NCBI GenBank assembly: GCA_002189035.1
Contig: NEEC01000030.1
Coordinates: forward strand, 1 to 64,000
Reading direction: 5' to 3'
DNA length: 64,000 bases
From: Utricularia gibba
Lineage: Eukaryota; Streptophyta; Magnoliopsida; Lamiales; Lentibulariaceae
Each line of letters opens with the position of its first letter. Positions within the stretch are counted from its first letter, which is position 1. This document shows positions 15,001 through 28,262 of this stretch, piece after piece. The notes beneath the pieces are model-generated. The model was not told the origin of the DNA, did no database searches, and was given only the letters and a program-made list of their open reading frames with translations. The translations under genes and the position numbers were made by a program.

Positions 15001-18000
15001 GGCGGTCTTGGGGGGCACCTAGGGACAAAGGTCAGGTTGGGTTAGGGCGAAAGTTAGTTGTAGCCTGGCAACTAAAGCGATGCACTTATTAACGTTCGGT
15101 TTTCAGGGCTTCCTACAAGGTTTTTCAAGGAACAACTTCTCGTTTTGTGTCGGCCACTCTCACTGGGCACTTGGTCCGGCGCTGCGTTCGGTCCGGCTCA
15201 TGAGCCAACCGGGTGCGAGTCGACGAAAATAATGATGCATTTGTTTAAAGTAAGATGTCACGTGCACCCCACATGATTTTTTCAACAACTTACTTTATAC
15301 TTGAGGAGGCGGTCTTGGGCACCTAGAACGGGACAAAGTTTTCAGGTTGGGTTAGGGCAAAAGTTAGTTGTTCAGGAACAACTTCTCGTTTTGTGTCACT
15401 TATTAACGGGCACTTGGTTTCCGGCTTGCGTTCAGGTTTTTCAAGGAACAACTTCTCGTTTGTGTCGGCCACTCACTGGGCACTTGGTCCGGCGCTGCGT
15501 TCGGTCCGGCTCATGAGCCAACCGGGTGCGAGTCGACGAAAATAATGATGCATTTGTTTAAAGTAAGATGTCACGTGCACCCCAATGATTTTTTCAACAA
15601 CTTACTTTATACTTGAGGAGGCGGTCTTGGGGGGCACCTAGAACGGGACAAAGGTCAGGTTGGGTTAGGGCGAAAGTTAGTTGTAGCCTGGTAAAGCGAT
15701 GCACTTATTAACGTTCGGTTTTCAGGGGCTTCCTACAAGGTTTTTCAAGGAAACTTCTCGTTTTGTGTCGGCCACTCTCAGGGCACTTGGTCGGCGCTGC
15801 GTTCGGTCCGGCTCATGAGCCAACCGGTGCGAGTCGACGAAAATAATGATGCATTTGTTTAAAGTAAGATGTCACGTGCACCCCACATGATTTTTTCAAC
15901 AACTTACTTTATACTTGAGGAGGCGGTCTTGGGGGGCACCTAGAACGGGACAAAGGTCAGGTTGGGTTAGGGCCGAAAGTTAGTTGTAGCCTGGCAACTA
16001 AAGCGATGCACTTATTAACGTTCGGTTTTCAGGGGCTTCCTACAAGGTTTTTCAAGGAACAACTTCTCGTTTTGTGTCGGCCACTCACTGGGCACTTGGT
16101 CCGGCGCTGCGTTCGGTCCGGCTCATGAGCCAACCGGGTGCGAGTCGACGAAAATAATGATGCATTTGTTTAAAGTAAGATGTCACGTGCACCCCCATGA
16201 TTTTTTCAACAACTTACTTTATACTTGAGGAGGCGGTCTTGGGGGGCACCTAGAAGGGACAAAGGTCAGGTTGGGTTAGGGCGAAAGTTAGTTGTAGCCT
16301 GGCAACTAAAGCGATGCACTTATTAACGTTCGGTTTTCAGGGGCTTCCTACAAGGTTTTTCAAGGAACAACTTCTCGTTTTGTGTCGGCCACTCTCACTG
16401 GGCACTTGGTCGGCGCTGCGTTCGGTCCGGCTCATGAGCCCAACAGTCGACGAAAATAATGATGCATTTGTTTAAAGTAAGATGTCACGTGCACCCCACA
16501 TGATTTTTAACAACTTACTTTATACTTGAGGAGGCGGTCTTGGGGGGCACTAGAAGGGACAATCAGGTTGGGTTAGGGCCGAAAGTTAGTTGTAGCCTGG
16601 CAACTAAAGCGATGCACTTATTAACGTTCGGTTTTCAGGGGCTTCCTACAAGGTTTTTCAAGGAACAACTTCTCGTTTGTGTCGGCCACTCTATTGGTCG
16701 GCGCTGCGTTCGGTCCGGCTCATGAGCCCAACCGGTGCGAGTCGACGAAAATAATGATGCATTTGTTTAAAGTAAGATGTCACGTGCACCCACATGATTT
16801 TTTCAACAACTTACTTTATACTTGAGGAGGCGGTCTTGGGGGGCACCTAGAACGGGACAAAGGTCAGGTTGGGTTAGGGCCGAAAGTTAGTTGTAGCCTG
16901 GCAACTAAAGCGATGCACTTATTAACGTTCGGTTTTCAGGGGCTTCCTACAAGGTTTTTCAAGGAACAACTTCTCGTTTTGTGTCGGCCACTCTCACTGG
17001 GCACTTGGTCCGGCGCTGCGTTCGGTCCGGCTCATGAGCCAACCGGGTGCGAGTCGACGAAAATAATGATGCATTTGTTTAAAGTAAGATGTCACGTGCA
17101 CCCACATGATTTTTTCAACAACTTACTTTACTTGAGGAGGGGTCTTGGGGGGCACTAGAACGGGACAAAGGTCAGGTTGGGTTAGGGCCGAAAGTTGTAG
17201 CCTGGCAACTAAAGCGATGCACTTATTAACGTTCGGTTTTCAGGGTTCCTACAAGGTTTTTCAAGAACAACTTCTCGTTTTGTGTCGGCCACTCTCTGGG
17301 CACTTGGTCGGCGCTGCGTTTCGGTCCGGCTCATGAGCCCAACGGGTGCGAGTCGACGAAAATAATGATGCATTTGTTTAAAGTAATGTCACGTGCACCC
17401 CACATGATTTTTTCAACAACTTACTTTATACTTGAGGAGGCGGTCTTGGGGGGCACCTAGAGGGACAAAGGTCAGGTTGGGTTAGGGCCGAAAGTTAGTT
17501 GTAGCCTGGCAACTAAAGCGATGCACTTATTAACGTTCGGTTTTCAGGGGCTTCCTACAAGGTTTTTCAAGGAACAACTTCTCGTTTTGTGTCGGCCACT
17601 CTCACTGGGCACTTGGTCCGGCGCTGCGTTCGGTCCGGCTCATGAGCCAACCGGGTGCGAGTCGACGAAAATAATGATGCATTTGTTTAAAGTAAGATGT
17701 CACGTGCACCCCACATGATTTTTTCAACAACTTACTTTATACTTGAGGAGGCGGTCTTGGGGGGCACCTAGAACGGGACAAAGGTCAGGTTGGGTTAGGG
17801 CCGAAAGTTAGTTGTAGCCTGGCAACTAAAGCGATGCACTTATTAACGTTCGGTTTTCAGGGGCTTCCTACAAGGTTTTTCAAGGAAAACTTCTCGTTTT
17901 GTGTCGGCCACTCTCACTGGGCACTTGGTCCGGCGCTGCGTTCGGTCCGGCTCATGAGCCCAACCGGTGCGAGTCGACGAAAAATAATGATGCATTTGTT

Positions 18001-21000
18001 TAAAGTAAGATGTCACGTGCACCCACATGATTTTTTCAACAACTTACTTTATACTTGAGGAGGCGGTCTTGGGGGCACCTAGAACGGGACAAAGGTCAGG
18101 TTGGGTTAGGGCCGAAAGTTAGTTGTAGCCTGGCAACTAAAGCGATGCACTTATTAACGTTCGGTTTTCAGGGGCTTCCTACAAGGTTTTTCAAGGAACA
18201 ACTTCTCGTTTTGTGTCGGCCACTTCACTGGGCACTTGGTCCGGCGCTGCGTTCGGTCCGGCTCATGAGCCCAACGGGTGCGAGTCGACGAAAATAATGA
18301 TGCATTTGTTTAAAGTAAGATGTCACGTGCACCCACATGATTTTTTTCAACAACTTACTTTATACTTGAGGAGGCGGTCTTGGGGGCACCTAGAAGGGAC
18401 AAAGGTCAGGTTGGGTTAGGGCCGAAAGTTAGTTGTAGCCTGGCAACTAAAGCGATGCACTTATTAACGTTCGGTTTTCAGGGCTTCCTACAAGGTTTTT
18501 CAAGGAACAACTTCTCGTTTGTGTCGGCCACTCTCACTGGGCACTTGGTCGGCGCTGCGTTCGGTCCGGCTCATGAGCCCAACCGGGTGCGAGTCGACGA
18601 AAATAATGATGCATTTGTTTAAAGTGTCACGTGCACCCACATGATTTTTTCAACAACTTACTTTATACTTGAGGAGGCGGTCTTGGGGGGCACCTAGAAC
18701 GGGACAAAGGTCAGGTTGGGTTAGGGCCGAAAGTTAGTTGTAGCCTGGCAACTAAAGCGATGCACTTATTAACGTTCGGTTTTCAGGGGCTTCCTACAAG
18801 GTTTTTCAAGGAACAACTTCTCGTTTTGTGTCGGCCACTCTCACTGGGCACTTGTCCGGCGCTGCGTTCGGTCCGGCTCATGAGCCCAAGGGTGCGAGTC
18901 GACGAAAATAATGATGCATTTGTTAAAGTAAGATGTCACGTGCACCACATGATTTTTTCAACAACTTACTTTATACTTGAGGAGGCGGTCTTGGGGGCAC
19001 CTAGAACGGGACAAGGTCAGGTTGGGTTAGGGCCGAAAGTTAGTTGTAGCCTGCAACTAAAGCGATGCACTTATTAACGTTCGGTTTTCAGGGGCTTCCT
19101 ACAAGGTTTTTCAAGGAACAACTTCTCGTTTTGTGTCGGCCACTCTCACTGGGCACTTGGTCCGGGCGCTGCGTTCGGTCACGTGCACCCCACATGATTT
19201 TTTCAACAACTTACTTTATACTTGAGGAGGCGGTCTTGGGGGCACCTAGAACGGGACAAAGGTCAGGTTGGGTTAGGCCGAAAGTTAGTTTAGCCTGGCA
19301 ACTAAAGCGATGCACTTATTAACGTTCGTTTTCAGGGCTTCCTACAAGGTTTTCAAGGAACAACTTCTCGTTTTGTGTCGGCCACTCTCACTGGGCACTT
19401 GGTCCGCGCTGCGTTCGGTCCGCTCATAGTGTGCGAGTCGACGAAAATAATGATGCATTTGTTTAAAGTAAGATGTCACGTGCACCCCACATGATTTTTT
19501 CAACAACTTACTTTATACTTGAGGAGGCGGTCTTGGGGGGCACCTAGAACGGGACAAAGGTCAGGTTGGGTTAGGGCCGAAAGTTAGTTGTAGCCTGGCA
19601 ACTAAAGCGATGCACTTATTAACGTTCGGTTTTCAGGGCTTCCTACAAGGTTTTTCAAGGAACAACTTCTCGTTTTGTGTCGGCCACTCTCACTGGGCAC
19701 TTGGTCCGCGCTGCGTTCGGTCCGGCTCATGAGCCCAACCGGGTGCGAGTCGACGAAAATAATGATGCATTTGTTTAAAGTAAGATGTCACGTGCACCCC
19801 ACATGATTTTTTCAACAACTTACTTTATACTTGAGGAGGCGGTCTTGGGGCACCTAGAACGGGACAAAGGTCAGGTTGGTTAGGGCCGAAAGTTAGTTGT
19901 AGCCTGGCAACTAAAGCGATGCACTTATTAACGTTCGGTTTTCAGGGCTTCCTACAAGGTTTTTCAAGGAACAACTTCTCGTTTTGTGTCGGCCACTCTC
20001 ACTGGGCACTTGGTCCGGCGCTGCGTTCGGTCCGGCTCATGAGCCCAACCGGTGCGAGTCGACGAAAATAATGATGCATTTGTTTAAAGTAAGATGTCAC
20101 GTGCACCCCACATGATTTTTTCAACAACTTACTTTATACTTGAGGAGGCGGTCTTGGGGCACCTAGAACGGGACAAGGTCAGGTTGGTTAGGCCGAAAGT
20201 TAGTTGTAGCCTGGCAACTAAAGCGATGCACTTATTAACGTTCGGTTTTCAGGGCTTCCTACAAGGTTTTTCAAGGAACAACTTCTCGTTTTGTGTCGGC
20301 CACTCTCACTGGGCACTTGGTCCGCGCTGCGTTCGGTCCGGCTCATGAGCCCAACCGGGTGCGAGTCGACGAAAATAATGATGCATTTGTTTAAAGTAAG
20401 ATGTCACGTGCACCCCACATGATTTTTTCAACAACTTACTTTATACTTGGAGGCGGTCTTGGGGGCACCTAGAACGGGACAAAGGTCAGTTGGGTTAGGG
20501 CCGAAAGTTAGTTGTAGCCTGGCAACTAAAGCGATGCACTTATTAACGTTCGGTTTTCAGGGCTTCCTACAAGGTTTTTCAAGGAACAACTTCTCGTTTT
20601 GTGTCGGCCACTCTCACTGGGCACTTGTCCGGCGCTGCGTTCGGTCCGGCTCATGAGCCCAACCGGGTGCGAGTCGACGAAAATAATGATGCATTTGTTT
20701 AAAGTAAGATGTCACGTGCACCCCACATGATTTTTTCAACAACTTACTTTATACTTGAGGAGGCCTTGGGGGCACCTAGAACGGACAAAGGTCAGGGTTA
20801 GGGCCGAAAGTTAGTTGTAGCCTGGCAACTAAAGCGATGCACTTATTAACGTTCGGTTTTCAGGGCTTCCTACAAGTTTTTCAAGGAACAACTTCTCGTT
20901 TTGTGTCGGCCACTCTCACTGGGCACTTGGTCCGGCGCTGCGTTCGGTCCGGCTCATGAGCCCAACCGGGTGCGAGTCGACGAAAATAATGATGCATTTG

Positions 21001-22560
21001 TTTAAAGTAAGATGTCACGTGCACCCCACATGATTTTTTCAACAACTTACTTTATACTTGAGGCGGTCTTGGGGGCACCTAGGGGACAAAGGTCAGGTTG
21101 GGTTAGGCCGAAAGTTAGTTGTAGCCTGGCAACTAAAGCGATGCACTTATTAACGTTCGGTTTTCAGGGCTTCCTACAAGGTTTTTCAAGGAACAACTTC
21201 TCGTTTTGTGTCGGCCACTCTCACTGGCACTTGGTCCGGCGCTGCGTTCGGTCCGGCTCATGAGCCCAACCGGGTGCGAGTCGACGAAAATAATGATGCA
21301 TTTGTTTAAAGTAAGATGTCACGTGCACCCACATGATTTTTTCAACAACTTACTTTATACTTGAGGAGCGGTCTTGGGGGCACCTAGAACGGGACAAAGT
21401 CAGGTTGGTTAGGGCCGAAAGTTAGTTGTAGCCTGGCAACTAAAGCGATGCACTTATTAACGTTCGGTTTTCAGGGCTTCCTACAAGGTTTTTCAAGGAA
21501 CAACTTCTCGTTTTTGTGTCGGCCACTCTCACTGGCACTTGGTCCGGCGCTGCGTTCGGTCCGGCTCATGAGCCCAACCGGTGCGAGTCGACGAAAATAA
21601 TGATGCATTTGTTTAAAGTAAGATGTCACGTGCACCCCACATGATTTTTTCAACAACTTACTTTATACTTGAGGAGGTCTTGGGGCACCTAGAACGGACA
21701 AAGGTCAGTTGGTTAGGGCCGAAAGTTAGTTGTAGCCTGGCAACTAAAGCGATGCACTTATTAACGTTCGGTTTTCAGGGGCTTCCTACAAGGTTTTTCA
21801 AGGAACAACTTCTCGTTTTGTGTCGGCCACTCTCACTGGCACTTGGTCCGGCGCTGCGTTCGGTCCGGCTCATGAGCCCAACCGGGTGCGAGTCGACGAA
21901 AATAATGATGCATTTGTTTAAAGTAAGATGTCACGTGCACCCCACATGATTTTTTCAACAACTTACTTTATACTTGAGGAGGCGGTCTTGGGGCACCTAG
22001 GGACAAAGTCAGGTTGGTTAGGCCGAAAGTTAGTTGTAGCCTGGCAACTAAAGCGATGCACTTATTAACGTTCGGTTTTCAGGGCTTCCTACAAGGTTTT
22101 TCAAGAACAACTTCTCTTTTGTGTCGGCCACTCTCACTGGCACTTGTCCGGCGCTGCGTTCGGTCCGGCTCATGAGCCCAACCGGGTGCGAGTCGACGAA
22201 AATAATGATGCATTTGTTTAAAGTAAGATGTCACGTGCACCCCACATGATTTTTTCAACAACTTACTTTATACTTGAGGAGCGGTCTTGGGGCACCTAGA
22301 ACGGGACAAAGGTCAGGTTGGGTTAGGCCGAAAGTTAGTTGTAGCCTGGCAACTAAAGCGATGCACTTATTAACGTTCGGTTTTCAGGGGCTTCCTACAA
22401 GGTTTTTCAAGGAACAACTTCTCGTTTTGTGTCGGCCACTCTCACTGGGCACTTGGTCCGGCGCTGCGTTCGGTCCGGATCATGAGCCCAACCGGGTGCG
22501 ATCGACGAAAATAATGATGCATTTGTTTAAAGTAAGATGTCACGTGCACCCCACATGATT
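1..22560 (+). repeat. Homogeneous core of a ~311-bp tandem satellite array
   Basis: About 73 head-to-tail copies of one monomer, all in the same orientation. Landmarks recur every 300-312 bp: GGGGCACCTAGAACGGGAC, GTTTTTCAAGGAACAACTTC, GGCTCATGAGCCCAACCGG, GAGTCGACGAAAATAATG and GATTTTTTCAACAACTTAC. Copies differ mostly by 1-4 nt deletions in short runs (CAGGGGC/CAGGGC, CCGGG/CCGG, CCCC/CCC, AACGGG/AAGGG) and rarely by substitutions. Each copy contains an 85-110 codon open frame only because the repeat is GC-rich and stop-poor; the frame changes with every indel and no start context or homology supports a protein. I do not recognise the satellite family. A pericentromeric or subtelomeric block is the likely setting, by inference. 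Confidence 0.97.
11070..14370 (+). repeat. Rearranged patch inside the homogeneous satellite
   Basis: Full-length monomers alternate with truncated and joined fragments. Examples are junctions near 11085 (CCCACATG joined to AGGAGGCGG), 11390, 11505-11610, 11730-11810, 12210-12420, 12640-12710, 13083-13110, 13230-13250, 13545-13570, 13720-13740 and 14045-14165. Segments between junctions still match the monomer closely, so the breaks are recent or technical rather than old decay. The arrays on both sides keep a regular ~310-bp period. Confidence 0.85.
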
Positions 22561-25500
22561 TTTTCAACAACTTACTTTATACTTGAGGAGGCGTCTTGGG
22601 GGCACCTAGAACCGGACAAAGGTCAGGTTGGGTTACGGCCGAAAGTTAGTTGTAGTCTGGCAAGTAAAGCGATGCACTTATTAACGTTCGTTTTTTCGGG
22701 CGCTGCCTACAAGGTTTTTCAAGGAACAGCTTCTCGTTTTGTGTCGGCCACTTTAACTGAGCACTTGGTCAAGCCCTCCGTTCGGTCCGGCTCATGAGCC
22801 CAACCGAGTGCGAGTCGACGAAAATAATGATGCGTTTCTTTAAAGTAAGATGTCACGTGCACCCCACATGATTTTTTCAACAACTTACTTTATACTTGAG
22901 GAGGCGGTCTTGGGGAGCACCTGGTAAGGGACAATGGTCAGGTTGGGCCTGGGACGAAAGTTAGTTGTAGCCTCGCAAATAAAGTGATGCATTTATTAAC
23001 GTTCGTTTTTCGGGCGCTGCCTACAAGGTTTTTCAAGGAACAGCTTCTCGTTTTTGTGTCGGCCACTTTAACTGGGCACTTGGTCAAGCCCTCTTCGGTC
23101 CGGCTCATGAGCCCAACCGGGTGCGAGTCACGAAAATAATGATGCATTTGTTTAAAGTAAGATGTCACGTGCACCCCACATGATTTTTTCAACAACCTAC
23201 TTTATACTTGAGGAGGCGGTCTTGGGGGGCACCTAGAACGGGACAAAGGTCAGGTTGGGTTAGGGCCAAAAGTTAGTTGTAGCCTGGCAACTAAAGTGAT
23301 GCACTTATTAACGTTCGGTTTTTCAGGGGCTTCCTACAAGGTTTTTCAAGGAACAACTTCTCATTTTCTGTCGGCCACTCTCACTGGGCACTTGGTCCGG
23401 CGCTGCGTTCGGTCCGGCTCATGAGCCCAACCGGGTGCGAGTCGACGAAAATAATGATGCATTTGTTTAAAGTAAGATGTCACGTGCTCCCCACATGATT
23501 TTTTCAACAACTTACTTTATACTTGAGGAGGCGGTCTTGGGGCACTAGAACGTATTTATTAACGTTCGGTTTCGGGGGCTGCCTACATGGTTTTTCAAAG
23601 AAAAGCTTCTCGTTTTTTTGTGGCGGGCACTCTCGCTAAGCACTTGGTCGGGCCCCCGTTTTCCGGCTCATGAGCCCAACCGTATGCGAGTCGACAAAAA
23701 TAATGAAGAATTTGTTTAAATTACGCTGCCACGTGCACCCCACATGATTTATTCAACAACATACTTTATACATGAGGAGGCGGTCTCGGGGGCACCTGGA
23801 AAAGGACAAAGTTCAGGTTGGGCTTGGGCCGCAAGTTAGTTGTAGCCCGGCAAATAAAGTGATGTATTTATTAACGTTCGGTTTTCGGGGCTGCCTACAT
23901 GGTTTTTCAAAGAAAAGCTTCTCGTTTTGTGGCGGGCACTCTCGCTAAGCACTTGGTCGGGCCCCCGTTTTTTGCTCATGAGGCACACCGCGTGCAAGTC
24001 GACGAAAATAATGATGCATTTGTTTAAATTACGATGTCACGTGCACCCACATGATGATTTCAACAACTTACTTTATACTTGAGGAGGCTGTCTTGGCGGG
24101 CACCTGGAACTGGACAAAGTTCAGGTTGGGCTTGGGCCAAAAGTTAGTTGTAGCCTGGCAAATAAAGTGATGTATTTATTAACGTTCAGTTTTCGGGGGC
24201 TACCTACATGGTTTTTCAAGGAACAGCTTCTCGTTTTGTGGCGGTCATTCTCGGTGGGTACTTGGTACGAGCCCCCGATTCTTTATTGCTCATGAGGTCA
24301 CCGGGTGCAAATCAATGAACATAATGATGCATTTATTTAAATTACGATATCACGTGCACCCCACATGATTTTTTCAACAACTCACTTTATACTTCAGGAG
24401 GCGGTCATGGGGGTACCTGGAACAGGACAAAGTTCAGGTTGGGCTTGGGCCAAAAGTTAGTTGTAGCCCCGCAAATAAAGTGATGTATTTATTAACGTTC
24501 GGTTTTCGGGGGCTGCCTACATGGTTTTTCAAAGAAAAGCTTCTCGTTTTGTGGCGGGCACTCTCACTAAGCACTTGGTCGGGCCCCCCGTTTTGTCCGG
24601 CTCATGAGCCCAACCGTATGCGAGTCGACAAAAATAATGAAGAATTTGTTTAAATTACGCTGCCATATGCACCCCACATGATTTATTCAACAACATACTT
24701 TATATGAGGAGGCGGTCTCGGGGGCACCTGGAAAAGGACAAAGTTCAGGTTGGGCTTGGGCCGCAAGTTAGTTGTAGCCCGGCAAATAAAGTGATGCATA
24801 TATTAACGTTGGGCTTTCGTGGACTTCCTACATGATTTTTCAAGGAACAGCTTCTCGTTTTGTGGCAACCAGTCTCCCTGTGAACTTTGTCCAGGACCCC
24901 GATTATGTATGGCTCATGACGTCAACCGGATACAAATCGATGAAAACAATGATGCATTCGTTTAAATTACGATATCACGTGCACTCCACATGATCTTTTA
25001 AACAACATACTTTATACTCTAGGAGCCGGTCTTGGGGCGCAACTTGAACGGGACAAAGGTCAGGTTGGGCGTGGGCATAAAGTTAGGTGTAGCCTGGCAA
25101 ATAAAGTGATGCATTTATTAACGTTCGGTTTTCGGGGGCTGCCTACATGGTTTTTGAGGGAATTGCTTCTCATTTTGTGGCGGCCACTCTCGCTGGGCTC
25201 ATGAGCCGGACCGGGTGTGCAAGTCGACGAAAATAATGATGCATTTGTTAAATTACGATGCCACGTGCACCCTAAATGATTTTTTCAACAACTTACTTTA
25301 TACATGAGGGGGCGGTTTTGGGGGGCATCTGGAATGGGACAAAGGTCAGGTTGGGCCTTGGCCGAAAGTCAGTTGTAGCCTTGCAAATAAAGTGATGCAT
25401 TTATTAACGTTGGGCTTTCGAGGGCTGCCTACATGGTTTTTCAAGGAACAGCTTCTCATTTTGTGGCAGCCAGTGTCGATGGGAACTTTGTCCAGAACCC

Positions 25501-28262
25501 CGATTATGTATGGCTCATGAGGTCAACCGGATGCAAATCGATGAAAACAATGATTCATTTGTTTAATATACGATATCACGTGCACCCAACGTGATTTTTT
25601 CAACAGCTTACTTTATACTTGAGGAGGCGGTCTTGGGGGCACCTGGAATAGCACAAAGTTCAGGTTTGGCTTGGGCCAAAAGTTAGTTGTAGCCCGGCAA
25701 ATAAAGTGATGTTTTATTAACGTTCGGTTTTCGGGGGCTCCCTACATGGTTTTTCAAGGAACAGCTTCTTTTTTTTGGCGGCCACTCTCGATGGGCACTT
25801 GGTCGGGCCCCCTGTTCGGTCCGGCTCATGAGGCCAACCGGGTGCGAGTCGACGAAAATAAATATGCATTTGTTGAAATTACGATGCCAGTGCACCCACA
25901 TGATTTATTCAACAACATACTTTATACTTGAGGAGGTAGTCTTGAAGGGCACCTGGAACGGGACAAAGGTCAGGTTGGGCTATGGCCGAAAGTCAGTTGT
26001 AGCCTGGCATATAAAGTGATGCATTTATTAAGGTTGGGCTTTCGTGGGCTTCCTACTTGGTTTTTCAAGGAACAGCTTCTCGTTTTGTGGCAACCAGTCT
26101 CGTTGTGAACTTTCTCCAAGACCATGATTATGTATGGCTCATGAGGTCAACCGGATGCAAATCGATGAAAACAATGATGCATTTGTTTAAATTACGATAT
26201 CACGTGCACCCCACATGATCTTTTCAACAACATACTTTATACTCTAGGAGGCGGTCTTGGGTGGCACCTTGAACGGAAAAAGGTAAGGCTGGGCTTGGGC
26301 CAAAAGTTAGTTGTAGCCTGGAAAATACAGTAATGTATTTACTAACGTTCGGTTTTCGGGGCTCCTACATGGTTCTTCAAGGAACAGCTTCTCATTTTGT
26401 GGCGGCCACTCTCGATGGGCACTTGGTGGGGCTCCCCGTTCGGTCCGGCTCATGAGGCCAACCGGGTGCGAGTCGACGAAAATAACATACTTCATTGTTG
26501 AGGAGGCGGTCATGGGGGCACCTCGAACAGGACAAAGGTCAGGTTGGGCGTGGGCATAAAGTTAGGTGTAGCCTGGCAAATAAAGTGATGCATTTATTAA
26601 CGTTCGGTTTTCGGGGGCTGCCTACATGGTTTTTGAGGGAATAGCTTCTCATTTTGTGGCGGCCACTCTCGCTGGGCTCATGAGCCGGACCGGGTGCAAG
26701 TCGACGAAAATAATGATGCATTTGTTTAAATTACGATGCCACGTGCACCCTAAATGATTTTTTCAACAACTTACTTTATACATGAGGGGGCGGTTTTGGG
26801 GGGCACCTGGAATGGGACAAAGGTCAGGTTGGGCTATGGCCGAAAGTCAGTTGTAGCCTGGCATATAAAGTGATGCATTTATTAACGTTGGGCTTTCGTG
26901 GGCTTCCTACTTGGTTTTTCAAGGAACAGCTTCTCGTTTTGTGGCAACCAGTCTCGTTGTGAACTTTCTCCAAGACCATGATTATGTATGGCTCATGAGG
27001 TCAACCGGATGCAAATCGATGAAAACAATGATGCATTTGTTTAAATTACGATATCACGTGCACCCCACATGATCTTTTCAACAACATACTTTATACTTTA
27101 GGAGGCGGTCTTGGGTGGCACCTTGAACGGAAAAAGGTAAGGCTGGGCTTGGGCCAAAAGTTAGTTGTAGCCTGGAAAATACAGTAATGTATTTACTAAC
27201 GTTCGGTTTTCGGGGGCTCCCTACATGGTTCTTCAAGGAACAGCTTCTCATTTTGTGGCGGCCACTCTCGATGGGCACTTGGTGGGGCTCCCCGTTCGGT
27301 CCGGCTCATGAGGCCAACCGGGTGCGAGTCGACGAAAATAACATACTTCATTGTTGAGGAGGCGGTCATGGGGGGCACCTCGAACAGGACAAAGGTCAGG
27401 TTGGGCGTGGGCATAAAGTTAGGTGTAGCCTGGCAAATAAAGTGATGCATTTATTAACGTTCGGTTTTGGGGGCTGCCTACATGGTTTTTGAGGGAATAG
27501 CTTCTCATTTTGTGGCGGCCACTCTCGCTGGGCTCATGAGCCGGACCGGGTGCAAGTCGACGAAAATAATGATGCATTTGTTTAAATTACGATGCCACGT
27601 GCACCCTAAATGATTTTTTCAACAACTTACTTTATACATGAGGGGGCGGTTTTGGGGGGCACCTGGAATGGGACAAAGGTCAGGTTGGGCCTTGGCCGAA
27701 AGTCAGTTGTAGCCTTGCAAATAAAGTGATGCATTTATTAACGTTGGGCTTTCGAGGGCTGCCTACATGGTTTTTCAAGGAACAGCTTCTCATTTTGTGG
27801 CAGCCAGTGTCGATGGGAACTTTGTCCAGAACCCCGATTATGTATGGCTCATGAGGTCAACCGGATGCAAATCGATGAAAACAATGATTCATTTGTTTAA
27901 TATACGATATCACGTGCACCCAACGTGATTTTTTCAACAGCTTACTTTATACTTGAGGAGGCGGTCTTGGGGGGCACCTGGAATAGCACAAAGTTCAGGT
28001 TTGGCTTGGGCCAAAAGTTAGTTGTAGCCCGGCAAATAAAGTGATGTTTTTATTAACGTTCGGTTTTCGGGGGCTCCCTACATGGTTTTTCAAGGAACAG
28101 CTTCTCGTTTTGTGGCGGCCACTCTCGCTGGATACTTGGTCGGGCCCCCCATTCGGTCCGGCTCATGAGGCCAACCGAGTGAGAGTTGACGAAAATAATA
28201 ATGCATTTGTTTAAGTTGCGATGTCACATGCACCCCATATGGCTTTTTCAACAACATGCTTT
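22561..28262 (+). repeat. Diverged flank of the satellite array
   Basis: About 19 monomers that still align to the core unit but carry many substitutions. Examples are GGGGGCTGCCTACATGG for the core GGGGCTTCCTACAAGG, AAATTACGATG for AAAGTAAGATG, and GCAAATAAAGTGATG for GCAACTAAAGCGATG. The change is fairly abrupt near 22560-22900, where substitutions first become common. A shortened monomer occurs near 23545, where about 70 bp between the CACTAGAACG landmark and TATTTATTAACG are missing. No gene is present. Confidence 0.95.
25019..28262 (+). repeat. Higher-order duplications within the diverged satellite
   Basis: Monomer types can be tracked by private variants. A (starts 25019, 26499, 27350) is short, lacking about 35 bp before GGCTCATGAGCCGGACC, and carries GCGTGGGCATAAAG. 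B (25308, 27630) carries CCTTGGCCGAAAGTCAG. C (25618, 27948) carries GAATAGCACAAAG. D (25930, 26783) carries CTATGGCCGAAAG. E (26245, 27096) carries GGAAAATACAGTAATG. The order is A B C D E A D E A B C. The D-E-A block is therefore duplicated in tandem (~850 bp) and the A-B-C block recurs ~2.33 kb downstream, almost unchanged. Confidence 0.85.

Noticed and set aside
1-22560. CENP-B-box-like motif as evidence of a centromere
   Set aside because: No 17-bp match is visible; centromeric function cannot be judged from sequence alone.
73-22797. Dozens of 60-196 codon ORFs on both strands in the satellite
   Set aside because: They repeat with the monomer, change frame with each indel, share no start context or domain, and arise from a stop-poor repeat.
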